In this document: positions 8,222 through 17,271 of the stretch, piece after piece
Layout of the letters: the number at the start of each line of letters is the position of its first letter
How positions within the stretch are numbered: position 1 is the first letter of the stretch
Source: Williamsia sp.
Lineage (GTDB): Bacteria; Bacteroidota; Bacteroidia; Chitinophagales; Chitinophagaceae
DNA length: 64,000 nucleotides
Direction of reading: 5' to 3'
Assembly (NCBI GenBank): GCA_015069695.1
Contig: JADCRZ010000020.1
Location: 1 to 64,000, forward strand
The notes under the pieces: model-generated
What the model was told of the DNA's origin: nothing
What the model saw: the letters and a program-made list of their open reading frames with translations, nothing else
The model's database searches: none
Program-made: the position numbers and the translations under genes

Positions 8222-9496
8222 ATGATAAGGCCCTTTATTATGTGCTTATTGCTGAGCGGACTCCTGTCGAAGCCGCTCTTTGCACAACCACCCGGCGACA
8301 GCCTGCGGATAAGCTTACCCCAGGCAGAACAGCGGTTCCTGGAAAAAAACCTGGCCCTGGTTGCACAACAGTACAACATCCAGGTCAGCCAGGCACTCAC
8401 CCTGCAAAACCGCTACTTCGACAACCCCTCTATCAACACGGACCAGAACGTCTACGACGGAAAATTTTTCCGGCACAATGCAGATTACGGTCAGGTGTAC
8501 GTGCAGTTACAGCAGCTCATCAAAACAGCCGGCAAAAGAAACAAGCTGGTCAGGCTTTCGCAGGATGCCACGCTTTCGTCCCAGCAGCAGTTTCAGGACG
8601 TACTTCGCAACCTGCGTTACCTGCTGCAAACAAATTTCTTCGCCCTGCACCAGTCCTTTCAAACCAATGCCCTTTATCAGAATGAGTACACGCTGCTCCA
8701 GGCGCTTTCAACAGGGATGGATGCACAGCTCAAAGCCGGAAATATTTCCCAAAGAGAGAATATCCGGATCAAATCCCTCCTCTTCAACCTGGAAGCCGAG
8801 CAAGCTGATCTGCAAAGACAGATCACCGATACAGAAAAAGACCTGCGGACCCTGCTGCATGTAGGCAGCGATACAACCATTGTTCCCGAGCTTCCTGATC
8901 TATCAGGTGTTGGCAACAATGAGGGGGCTTTTACCCTTCCGCAGTTGCTGGACACAGCCAGGCTCAACAGGCCCGATGTGCAGCTGGCCCAAACCAACCT
9001 GCTTACCCAACAGCACAACCTTGCCTATCAGAAGGCCCTGGCAGTGCCGGATTTAACAGCTGGCGTGGAGTACGATAAAAGAAACAGCTATACCAGCAAT
9101 TACTACGGATTGACGCTTGGTTTGCCCCTCCCCCTGTTCAACAAGAACAAAGGAAACATCAAGGCAGCCGAGCTCAACATCCAGCTGGCCAGGAACGGGA
9201 TCGACCAGGTGCAAAACCAGGTAGACGCGGAGGTGAGCGCAGCCTGGCAAAAACTGCAGACGGCGATCAATCTTCAAAAACTGATTACACCCGAGTTTAC
9301 AGCGAAGTACAACGAACTGCTGCAAAACATCACCCGCAGCTTTCAGCAACGCCAGGTAGGCCTGGTGGAATTTATCGACTTTTTTGAGGCATACAGAGAC
9401 GCACGCCTCAAACAGTTTCAACAGGAAAACAACCTGCGAAGTGCTTATACAGAAATCAATTTTACCACAGGAAGCAATATTATCAACCTCCAATAG
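8222..9496 (+). CDS. TolC/CzcC-family outer membrane efflux protein
   Basis: A 424-residue outer membrane channel of an RND tripartite pump. A signal peptide (MIRPFIMCLLLSGLLS, cleaved near residue 22) is followed by two outer membrane efflux repeats made of long amphipathic helices, with the typical NPSINTDQN stretch near residue 63 and the second-repeat segment GLPLPLFNKNKGNIKAAE near 302. Only nine bases separate it from the adaptor gene, so outer channel, adaptor and pump form one operon. In the metal-exporting HME-RND branch this protein corresponds to CzcC/CusC. Confidence 0.9.
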   Translation: MIRPFIMCLLLSGLLSKPLFAQPPGDSLRISLPQAEQRFLEKNLALVAQQYNIQVSQALTLQNRYFDNPSINTDQNVYDGKFFRHNADYGQVYVQLQQLIKTAGKRNKLVRLSQDATLSSQQQFQDVLRNLRYLLQTNFFALHQSFQTNALYQNEYTLLQALSTGMDAQLKAGNISQRENIRIKSLLFNLEAEQADLQRQITDTEKDLRTLLHVGSDTTIVPELPDLSGVGNNEGAFTLPQLLDTARLNRPDVQLAQTNLLTQQHNLAYQKALAVPDLTAGVEYDKRNSYTSNYYGLTLGLPLPLFNKNKGNIKAAELNIQLARNGIDQVQNQVDAEVSAAWQKLQTAINLQKLITPEFTAKYNELLQNITRSFQQRQVGLVEFIDFFEAYRDARLKQFQQENNLRSAYTEINFTTGSNIINLQ

Positions 9497-9505
9497 AATT
9501 CTAAC

Positions 9506-10630
9506 ATGAACCTCTCCCCATCTAAAACAAAGCAGCTCCCTATGCCCATGCTGTGTATTGTTGCAGCATGCATGGCCCTGCTTGGCTCCTGCTCTGAACC
9601 AAAGCCGCAAGAGCCGGCAGAACAAAAAGTTTGTATCTCTGATTCCTTGTCCAAAATCATTCGCATCGACTCCGCTGCTTACAGCAATGTGGATGATGAG
9701 CTGAAATTATCCGGACAGGTCAGCTTTAACGACAACAAGGTCGTGAAGATCTACCCTTTCAGCAGCGGGCAGGTATTGCAGGTGCCTGTTTCTCTCGGTG
9801 ATAAAGTAAGCAAGGGACAAACCCTGGCTGTGATCAGGAGTGCCGATGTAGCAAGCAACTACAGTGACCAGTCTACCGCGCAGAATGATGTGTCCATTGC
9901 AAAGCGCCAGATGGAAAACGCAGAATCTCTTTTTAAAAACGGATTGAGCAGCGAACGCGAATACAATGAGGCAAAGGAAAATTACAACAACGCCGTGATC
10001 GCTGCCAACAAGGTAAAAGAACAGATCGCCATCAACGGCGGCGGCAATACTTCCGCCAATGGCAATTATATTCTGAAGGCACCGATGAGCGGCTACGTCG
10101 TGGAGAAAAAGGTCAACCAGGGTGGTTTTATCCGTACCGACAATTCAGACAACCTGTTTACCGTAGGTGATATCAACGACGTGTGGGTATGGGCCAATGT
10201 GTATGAGTCTGACATTGCAAAAGTAAAAGAAGGTTATACGGCAACAGTTAAAACCCTGGCTTATCCCGACCGTGTTTTTCAGGGAACGGTTGACAAGGTC
10301 AATGAAGTACTGGACCCGGAAACAAAGGTGATGAAGATCCGGATCAAGCTCCGCAACGACAGCCTGCTGCTTAAACCTGAAATGTTTGCCGACATCATGA
10401 TCACCAACAAGGAAGGCCTGCGGCTGATCGCTGTTCCGGCAACGGCGATCATCAACTACAATTCAAAAACCTATGTGGTTCTGTATCATGACAAATGCAA
10501 CATGGAGATCAAGGAAGTGCAGGTGATGAAAACAGTGAATGACAAAACATATCTGTCATCCGGATTGGCAGTTGGCGACAAAGTTATTTCCCGGAACCAG
10601 ATCCTTTTATTCAATGCATTGAAAGAATAA
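9506..10630 (+). CDS. RND periplasmic adaptor lipoprotein (CzcB/CusB-like)
   Basis: A 374-residue membrane fusion protein linking the inner-membrane pump to the outer-membrane channel. The N-terminus is a lipoprotein signal ending in LLGSC, so the mature protein would be lipid-anchored. A barrel-sandwich (biotinyl-lipoyl-like) domain with a central coiled-coil hairpin spans about residues 80-205 (QVLQVPVSLGDKVSKGQTLA; LKAPMSGYVVEKKVNQGGFI), followed by a beta-barrel with VWANVYESDIAKVKEG. Lipidated adaptors are usual in Bacteroidota RND systems. No metal-binding His-rich extension is seen, so the substrate ion is open. Confidence 0.9.
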   Translation: MNLSPSKTKQLPMPMLCIVAACMALLGSCSEPKPQEPAEQKVCISDSLSKIIRIDSAAYSNVDDELKLSGQVSFNDNKVVKIYPFSSGQVLQVPVSLGDKVSKGQTLAVIRSADVASNYSDQSTAQNDVSIAKRQMENAESLFKNGLSSEREYNEAKENYNNAVIAANKVKEQIAINGGGNTSANGNYILKAPMSGYVVEKKVNQGGFIRTDNSDNLFTVGDINDVWVWANVYESDIAKVKEGYTATVKTLAYPDRVFQGTVDKVNEVLDPETKVMKIRIKLRNDSLLLKPEMFADIMITNKEGLRLIAVPATAIINYNSKTYVVLYHDKCNMEIKEVQVMKTVNDKTYLSSGLAVGDKVISRNQILLFNALKE

Positions 10631-10745
10631 CGTGGCAGGACCATAGGTTCCCATGCAGCACAAGATTCTTTTAAAGTATGACCCCTTACCCCTCTATTAA
10701 ACCAGCCGGCTGTCCTTTGGCGGGCAAACGGCCAAGCCATGTACC

Positions 10746-13700
10746 ATGAACAAGTTCATCAAGCAAATCATCCATTTTTCTCTCCGTCACCGGTATTTTG
10801 TTTTTTTCATGACCGGCATCCTGGTTGCCATCGGTGTATGGAGCTATAAGAATACGCCTATCGAAACTTTTCCGGACGTTACCAATACACAAACCATCAT
10901 CATTGCGCAATGGCCGGGAAGAAGCGCCGAAGAAGTAGAAAAGTTTGTAACCATTCCCCTCGAAACCGTCCTCAACTCGGTGCAGAAAAAATCGAACCTG
11001 CGCACCACCAGCGCTTTCGGACTTTGTTATATCCGGATCATCTTTGACGATGATGTGGATGACGCATTTGCCCGGCAGCAAGTACTCAGCCGCCTGAGCA
11101 GCGCCGACCTGCCGGAAGGCGTAAAGCCGGATGTACAGCCACCCTATGGCCCTACCGGAGAAATCTACCGCTACACCCTTAAAAGCAGCACGCGCTCGAT
11201 CCGCGATCTTACCACGATCCAGAACTGGGTGCTCGACCGGCAGTTCAAATCTGTTCCGGGCGTGGCCGATGTAAACAGTTTCGGCGGGGAAGAAAAAACA
11301 TTTGAAGTAAGCGTAAACCCCGACCTGCTGATCAAATACAACCTGACCTCGCTCGATGTATACAATGCAATCACGCGGAGCAATGTGAATGTAGGGGGTG
11401 ATGTGATTGAACGCAACGGACAGTCGTACCTGGTCCGGGGCATCGGGTTGCTCAATGACATCAGCGAGATCGAAAACACGATCATCACCAAGATCAATGG
11501 CGTGCCGCTGCTGGCAAAGAACGTGGCCAATATCGTAGAAGCAGGCAAGCCCCGCCTCGGGCAGGTGGCGCGCGACCAGCAAAAAGATGTGCTGGAAGGT
11601 ATCATCGTGATGCGCAAAGGTGAGAACCCCAGTGAAGTACTGGACCGGGTACACGAAAAGATCAAAGACCTCAATGATCATATCCTGCCTAAAGACGTCA
11701 AGATATCTACCTTTTATGACCGGACCAACCTGATGGATTTTGCGCAGGAAACGGTGATCCACAACCTGATTGAAGGCATTGTGCTGGTCACCCTGATCGT
11801 GCTTGTTTTTATGGCCGACTGGCGCACAACCGTTACCGTAAGCATCATCATTCCGCTATCCCTCCTCTTTGCCTTTATCTGCATGCGCATCAAAGGCATG
11901 AGCGCCAACCTGCTTTCGATGGGGGCGGTGGATTTCGGGATCATCATTGATGGCGCGGTGGTAATGGTAGAAGGCTTGTTTGTAGCGCTTGACCACCGTG
12001 CCAGGGAAGTTGGTATGGAGCGCTTTAACCGGCTCGCAAAGCTGGGCCTCTTCAAGAACATCGGAACAGAAATGGGAAAAGCCATCTTTTTTTCCAAGCT
12101 GATCATCATTACCTGCCTGATACCCATATTTGCTTTTCAGAAAGTAGAAGGAAAAATGTTTTCCCCCCTGGCTTATACGCTTGGGTTTGCCTTGCTGGGA
12201 GCGCTGCTGTTTACCCTTACTTTGGTACCTGCCCTGTCCAGCATTCTGCTGCGTAAAAATGTGCGGGAAAGACACAATCCGGTTGTATCGTTTTTTGAGA
12301 AGTCGGTTCAAAGAGCACTTAACGCGGTGTATGCAAACCAGAAAAAGAGCGTGTTGATTGCCGTTGCAATGATGGCGCTTACTTTTTTTTCCGCCAAATT
12401 CCTGGGCACTGAATTTCTCCCGGAACTGAATGAAGGCGCTTTGTGGGTGGAAGCAGAGCTGCCCATGAGCGTGTCGCTCACCGAAGCCAACAGCATTTCA
12501 GACAAAATGATTGCGGTGCTGAGCCATTTTTCGGAAGTAAAGCAAACGCTCTCGCAGGTAGGAAGGACCAATGACGGCACCGACCCGAAAGGCTTTTTCA
12601 ACGTACAGATACAGGTTGACCTGCAACCCAAAAAACAATGGAAAAGAAAGATCACCGAAGATCAGCTGATTGATGAAATGGACACGCAGCTGAAAAAGTT
12701 TCCGGGCATTGTATACAATTACTCGCAGCCCATCCGCGACAACGTGGAAGAAGCCGTGGCCGGTGTGAACGCGGCCCTGGCCGTGAAGATCTTCGGGCCT
12801 GATTTCAAGACGCTTGATGAAAAGGCCGACAGCGTGGCGGCCCAGCTCCGCACAGTACGGGGTATTGAAGACCTGGGCATCCTGCGCAACCTGGGCCAGC
12901 CTGAGTTCAGGATCGAGCTGGATCAGAAACGCATGGCCTTCTACGGGGTGAACACGGTGGATGCCAACTCTGTGATCGAGATGGCCATTGGCGGAAAAGA
13001 AGCCACCCAGCTTTATGAAGGCGAAAGGAAATTTGATGTGCGCATCCGCTACCAGAAAGATTACCGCGACACGCAGGAAAAGATCGAGAACCTCATGGTG
13101 CCCACCAATGACGGCGCCAAAGTTCCGCTCAAGGAAATTTCAGACATCCATACGCTGACAGGCCCGGCCTTTATTTTCCGCGACAACAATACCCGCTACA
13201 TTGCCGTCAAATTCTCTGTCCGTGAAAGAGACCTGGGCAGTACAATTGCGGAAGCGCAGCAAAAGGTAAGTCAGCACGTGCACCTCGACCAGGGCTATAC
13301 CACCACCTGGAACGGCGAATTCGAGAACCAGCAGCGGGCTACAAAAACCCTTACCCAGGTTGTTCCGGTTTGTTTACTGGTGATCTTCCTGATCTTATTT
13401 GTTACATTCGGCAATGTGAAGGATGCGTTTCTGACTATTATGAATGTACCCTTTGCGCTGATCGGTGGCATCCTGGCCTTGCACATAACAGGCATCAATT
13501 TCAGCATATCAGCCGGTATCGGTTTTATCGCCCTTTTTGGAGTTTGCATTCAGAACGGCGTGATCCTGATTTCGGTCTTTAAAAAGAACCTGGATGAAGG
13601 CATGCACCTCAACCAGGCTATCAAGCAAGGAGTTATCTCCAGGGTAAGACCTGTGGTCATGACGGCCCTCATGGCCATGATCGGACTCATGCCGGCTGCG

Positions 13701-13883
13701 GTTTCTACCGGCATCGGCAGCGAAACCCAAAAGCCTCTGGCCATAGTGGTGATTGGAGGACTGATCACATCTACCATCCTGACCCTGCTGATCCTGCCCG
13801 TTATTTATGCCCTGGTATTTAAGCTGATGCATCGCCGTGAAAACAGGCGGTTACTCAGAAGAACAGGTTTGGTAAGCCGGTGA
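10746..13883 (+). CDS. Heavy-metal efflux RND pump (CzcA/CusA family)
   Basis: A 1045-residue inner-membrane proton-driven pump with twelve membrane segments and two large periplasmic loops. The TM4 signature DFGIIIDGAVVMVEG (about residues 396-410) carries the Asp and Glu pattern of the HME-RND branch for divalent or monovalent metal ions, not the drug-exporting HAE branch. The N-terminus has the typical TPIETFPDVTNTQ and QWPGRSAEEVEKFVT. There is a 115-base gap after the adaptor gene, without a clear terminator, so co-transcription is probable. Whether the ion is Cu(I)/Ag(I) or Zn/Co/Cd/Ni is not decided here. Confidence 0.93.
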   Translation: MNKFIKQIIHFSLRHRYFVFFMTGILVAIGVWSYKNTPIETFPDVTNTQTIIIAQWPGRSAEEVEKFVTIPLETVLNSVQKKSNLRTTSAFGLCYIRIIFDDDVDDAFARQQVLSRLSSADLPEGVKPDVQPPYGPTGEIYRYTLKSSTRSIRDLTTIQNWVLDRQFKSVPGVADVNSFGGEEKTFEVSVNPDLLIKYNLTSLDVYNAITRSNVNVGGDVIERNGQSYLVRGIGLLNDISEIENTIITKINGVPLLAKNVANIVEAGKPRLGQVARDQQKDVLEGIIVMRKGENPSEVLDRVHEKIKDLNDHILPKDVKISTFYDRTNLMDFAQETVIHNLIEGIVLVTLIVLVFMADWRTTVTVSIIIPLSLLFAFICMRIKGMSANLLSMGAVDFGIIIDGAVVMVEGLFVALDHRAREVGMERFNRLAKLGLFKNIGTEMGKAIFFSKLIIITCLIPIFAFQKVEGKMFSPLAYTLGFALLGALLFTLTLVPALSSILLRKNVRERHNPVVSFFEKSVQRALNAVYANQKKSVLIAVAMMALTFFSAKFLGTEFLPELNEGALWVEAELPMSVSLTEANSISDKMIAVLSHFSEVKQTLSQVGRTNDGTDPKGFFNVQIQVDLQPKKQWKRKITEDQLIDEMDTQLKKFPGIVYNYSQPIRDNVEEAVAGVNAALAVKIFGPDFKTLDEKADSVAAQLRTVRGIEDLGILRNLGQPEFRIELDQKRMAFYGVNTVDANSVIEMAIGGKEATQLYEGERKFDVRIRYQKDYRDTQEKIENLMVPTNDGAKVPLKEISDIHTLTGPAFIFRDNNTRYIAVKFSVRERDLGSTIAEAQQKVSQHVHLDQGYTTTWNGEFENQQRATKTLTQVVPVCLLVIFLILFVTFGNVKDAFLTIMNVPFALIGGILALHITGINFSISAGIGFIALFGVCIQNGVILISVFKKNLDEGMHLNQAIKQGVISRVRPVVMTALMAMIGLMPAAVSTGIGSETQKPLAIVVIGGLITSTILTLLILPVIYALVFKLMHRRENRRLLRRTGLVSR

Positions 13884-13900
13884 CAGAGAACAAGAAGTTA

Positions 13901-13944
13901 TGTGCTCCATCCTGCTTGTAACAGACATCGCAGGCTGGAGCACA
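13901..13944 (+). terminator. Hairpin after the efflux operon
   Basis: TGTGCTCCATCCTGC at 13901-13915 pairs with 13930-13944 with two mismatches. No strong T-run follows, so termination is only probable. The 14052 gene has its own possible -7 element, TAATTTCG, near 14020. Confidence 0.45.
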
Positions 13945-14051
13945 TTGCTGCATTGAAGTTCTGTTTTGCGATCCGGCTTTCGTGTTAAAACACTTGGATG
14001 CAATTCCTCATTTTACCCTAATTTCGGGATTCTTATAAATCAATATACCAT

Positions 14052-15782
14052 ATGGCAGAAAAGATTTTGATGCCACGCCTGAGCGACACCATGACCGAAG
14101 GCGTTATTGCTGCATGGCACAAAAAAGTAGGTGACCCGGTTAAAAAAGGCGACTTGCTGGCTGAAGTAGAAACAGACAAAGCTACCATGGAATTGGAAAG
14201 CTATAAAGATGGCACCCTGTTGCACATCGGTGTTCAGAACGGTGGTAAGCTGCAGGTAAACGACCTCCTCGCCATCATCGGCAACCCCGGTGAAGATGTA
14301 TCCTCCCTTGTAGGAGGAAGCGGACAGGATAACAATGCCAAGCCAGCACCGCAGGCTGCTGAAAAACCAGCCTCTGCTGCTGCTCCGGCACCCGCTCCTG
14401 CCGCATCTGCAGCGCCGGCCCCGGCTGCTGCCTCCCTGGATTTATCGAAAGTAGAAGAAGTAGTGCTGATGCCCCGCCTGAGTGATACCATGACCGAAGG
14501 CGTGATTGCTGCATGGCACAAAAAAGTAGGTGACGCGGTTAAGAAAGGTGATCTGTTGGCTGAAGTAGAGACAGACAAGGCCACCATGGAACTGGAAAGC
14601 TATAAGAACGGAAAGCTATTATATATAGGTGCACAACCAGGCGACAAAGTGCCGGTGAATTCGCTGCTCTGCGTAATTGGTGAAGAAGGAAAAGTAGACC
14701 TGAATGGGATCATCGCAGCCTCAAAAGGAGCCCCGGCAGCTGGTGCTCCGGCGTCTTCATCAGATGCTGACAAGGAAGTAAGAACACCTGCAGACTCTGG
14801 TGCAGAACAGTTGGCCGTGGACAAGAGCCGCTCAGACCAGGCCGTGCCTGCAGCTGCTTCTGCCCCGCAGCCTGCTGAACCGGCACACGAAACCAACGGA
14901 CGCGTGAAAGCCTCTCCCCTCGCCCGCCGCCTGGCCGCAGAAAAAGGAATTGACATCGGCAAGGTACAGGGAAGCGGAGACGGCGGAAGGATCGTCAAAA
15001 AAGATGTAGATGAATTCAAGCCTGCAGCCAGTCCGCAACCGGAAGCTGCAAAACCGGCCGCCGCTGCCCAGTCCCAACCTGCTGCAGCACCTGCCGGACA
15101 GGTCAGCTTTGACGAAGTGCCTGTATCGCAGATGCGCAAGGTGATTGCCAAACGCCTCGCAGAAAGCATGTTTACAGCCCCGCATTTTTACTTAACCATG
15201 AGCATCGACATGGACAATGCCGTTGCCAGCAGGGCAAAGCTCAATGAAAACGCCAAAGTAAAAATATCCTTCAACGACCTGGTTTTAAAGGCCGTTGCAC
15301 TGGCGCTCAAACAACATCCCAAAATCAACAGCAGCTGGCTGGGTGACAAGATCCGGACCAACTACCATGTAAATATCGGCGTGGCCGTAGCGGTAGACGA
15401 AGGTTTGCTGGTGCCGGTGGTCCGTTTTGCAGACACCAAGTCTCTTTCTCAAATCGCTGCGGAGGTCAAGAATTTTGCCCAAAAAGCAAAAGACAAAAAA
15501 CTGCAGCCATCGGATTGGGAAGGCAGTACATTCACTATTTCCAACCTGGGTATGTTTGGCATAGACGAATTTACAGCCATCATCAACCCGCCTGATTCCT
15601 GCATCCTCGCTATTGGAGGCATCTCGCAGGTACCTGTTGTAAAAGGAGGTGCGGTGGTACCCGGCAGCATCATGAAAGTAACGCTGAGCTGCGACCACCG
15701 CGTAGTGGATGGTGCAACCGGCGCGGCCTTCCTGCAAACAGTGAAAAGCTTGCTCGAAGAACCCATCCGGATGCTGGCATAA
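14052..15782 (+). CDS. Dihydrolipoamide acetyltransferase (E2) of a 2-oxoacid dehydrogenase
   Basis: E2 moves acyl groups from the E1 thiamine enzyme to CoA through swinging lipoyl arms. The 576-residue protein has two lipoyl domains (about residues 1-78 and 136-213) that are nearly identical; both contain ETDKATMELESYK, with lipoylated Lys near 43 and 176. Ala/Pro-rich flexible linkers follow each. The E3/E1-binding domain (SPLARRLAAEKGIDIGKVQG) is near residue 288. The catalytic domain ends with SCDHRVVDGATGAAF, holding the active-site His and Asp. The pyruvate complex is most likely given the domain layout. E1 and E3 genes are not next to it. Confidence 0.92.
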   Translation: MAEKILMPRLSDTMTEGVIAAWHKKVGDPVKKGDLLAEVETDKATMELESYKDGTLLHIGVQNGGKLQVNDLLAIIGNPGEDVSSLVGGSGQDNNAKPAPQAAEKPASAAAPAPAPAASAAPAPAAASLDLSKVEEVVLMPRLSDTMTEGVIAAWHKKVGDAVKKGDLLAEVETDKATMELESYKNGKLLYIGAQPGDKVPVNSLLCVIGEEGKVDLNGIIAASKGAPAAGAPASSSDADKEVRTPADSGAEQLAVDKSRSDQAVPAAASAPQPAEPAHETNGRVKASPLARRLAAEKGIDIGKVQGSGDGGRIVKKDVDEFKPAASPQPEAAKPAAAAQSQPAAAPAGQVSFDEVPVSQMRKVIAKRLAESMFTAPHFYLTMSIDMDNAVASRAKLNENAKVKISFNDLVLKAVALALKQHPKINSSWLGDKIRTNYHVNIGVAVAVDEGLLVPVVRFADTKSLSQIAAEVKNFAQKAKDKKLQPSDWEGSTFTISNLGMFGIDEFTAIINPPDSCILAIGGISQVPVVKGGAVVPGSIMKVTLSCDHRVVDGATGAAFLQTVKSLLEEPIRMLA

Positions 15783-15836
15783 TCCGGCAGATAAAAATAA
15801 AAGCCTGTTCTAAGCCCCTAAACTATCCTTGTCAAC

Positions 15837-16445
15837 ATGGCAAATATTGACACCATTGTATTTGACTTTGGCGGCGTTCTGATAGATTGGAACCCCCGGC
15901 ATGTATTCCGGCAACTGTTTGAAGACGAAGACAAAATGGAGTGGTTTCTTTCCAACGTATGCACCGATGAATGGAACGTGCAGCAGGACAAGGGCCGTTT
16001 GCTAAAGGAAGGAACAGCCCTGTTAAAAGCTTCCCATCCTGCTGAGCACCACGCGTTGATAGAAGCGTACTATGGGAGATGGGAAGAAATGCTGAAGGGA
16101 GAAATTTCAGAAACAGTAGAGATCCTGCATGAGTTGAGAAAAACTTACAAGGTTTACGGCCTTACCAACTGGTCTGCAGAAACCTTTCCGATTGCGCAAC
16201 AACGATTTCCCTTCCTGCAAGTGTTTGACGGGATCGTTGTATCGGGAGAAGAAAAACTGATCAAACCAGACCCGGCCATTTTTCACCTGCTGACTGAACG
16301 CTATGGTCTTAAACCAGAACATTCCGTTTTTATTGATGACAACAGTAAAAATGTGGCAGCCGCCCGTACCATTGGGTTTGAAGCCATCCAGTTTACAACA
16401 GCCGATGAATTGCGCAGCCGGTTGCGCGAATTGAAACTTCTTTGA
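15837..16445 (+). CDS. HAD-family hydrolase
   Basis: A 202-residue soluble hydrolase of the HAD superfamily, subfamily IA. Motif I is present in a variant form, FDFGGVLIDW (residues 9-18), with Asp replaced by Gly at the acid-base position +2, as in many epoxide-hydrolase-like and FMN-phosphatase-like members (YihX type). Motif II is in YGLTNWS, motif III is the Lys in EEKLIKPDPAIF, and motif IV is SVFIDDNSKNVAAA. Sugar phosphates or nucleotides are common substrates in this group; none can be named here. It follows the E2 gene by 54 bases and is closed by a strong terminator. Confidence 0.85.
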   Translation: MANIDTIVFDFGGVLIDWNPRHVFRQLFEDEDKMEWFLSNVCTDEWNVQQDKGRLLKEGTALLKASHPAEHHALIEAYYGRWEEMLKGEISETVEILHELRKTYKVYGLTNWSAETFPIAQQRFPFLQVFDGIVVSGEEKLIKPDPAIFHLLTERYGLKPEHSVFIDDNSKNVAAARTIGFEAIQFTTADELRSRLRELKLL

Positions 16446-16450
16446 TGATC

Positions 16451-16476
16451 AATGGCACCTTTCCGGTGCCATTTTT
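16451..16476 (+). terminator. Intrinsic terminator after the HAD gene
   Basis: AATGGCACC and GGTGCCATT form a 9-bp stem with a 5-base loop, followed by TTT-C-TT. It lies six bases after the stop codon. Confidence 0.8.
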
Positions 16477-16640
16477 CTTCCTGCAATATAAAGCAATGGT
16501 TTTCACCCCTTCATGCTTCTTTACCCCCCTATCGGGTTGAAGGTGTAAAGAAAATGTTAAGTCCAGCCCTTTTTTCTGCTTGCTAAGCAGCATTGAATTG
16601 TCAAAATTGTCTTAATTTACACGGTCACCAAACGGTATAT

Positions 16641-17219
16641 ATGACCGAGGAAGCTATTTTACAAGGATGTTTACGGAAAGATACGACAGCCCAGCGGGAA
16701 CTGTATAACCGCTACAGTCCCAAAATGCTGGCTGTTTGTTACAGGTTCGCGCACAACAGGGAGGATGCGGAGGATATGCTACAGGAGGGATTTATCAAAG
16801 TGTTTTCGCAAATCCATACGTTCCGCAACCAGGGTGTGTTTGAGGGATGGGTAAGAAGAATTATCGTACACACCTGTATCAATGTGCTGAAAAAGAACAA
16901 AAAGTTCAATGAGAGCGTGGACCTGATCTATGCCACCAGCTTGCAGGTCCGGGAAGAAACCGTGCCTTCGGTTGTACAGGCGAAACAGGTAGTGGAATGC
17001 ATCAGGTTATTGCCCATCGGGTATAGAACAGTTTTGAACCTCTATGCCATTGAAGGGTACTCGCACAAAGAGATTGCCACGATGCTGGACATTGAAGAAA
17101 GTACGAGCCGCTCGCAGTACACAAGGGCCAAACAAATGCTAGAAGATGTATTAGTCAGAAAAAAGATCATACAAAAACCCAAAGAGAAAACAAGCTTATT
17201 GAGCGCAGTTAGCAGATAA
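16641..17219 (+). CDS. RNA polymerase sigma-70 factor, ECF type
   Basis: An ECF-like sigma factor of 192 residues from this start. Region 2 includes LYNRYSPKMLAVCYRFAHNREDAEDMLQEGFIKVF, and region 4 includes LPIGYRTVLNLYAIEGYSHKEIATMLDIEESTSRSQYTRAK. The ATG at 16641 is preferred: the longer frame would begin at a TTG at 16593, and its extra 16 residues look like leader sequence. A TAATTTAC -7-like element lies near 16613. The next gene encodes a membrane protein with an anti-sigma-like N-terminus, so the pair probably forms a signalling unit. Confidence 0.9.
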   Translation: MTEEAILQGCLRKDTTAQRELYNRYSPKMLAVCYRFAHNREDAEDMLQEGFIKVFSQIHTFRNQGVFEGWVRRIIVHTCINVLKKNKKFNESVDLIYATSLQVREETVPSVVQAKQVVECIRLLPIGYRTVLNLYAIEGYSHKEIATMLDIEESTSRSQYTRAKQMLEDVLVRKKIIQKPKEKTSLLSAVSR

Positions 17220-17271
17220 CCATACCATCCAACCCCATACCAAAACAGACCTTACCTGAAAAGAGCTTACA

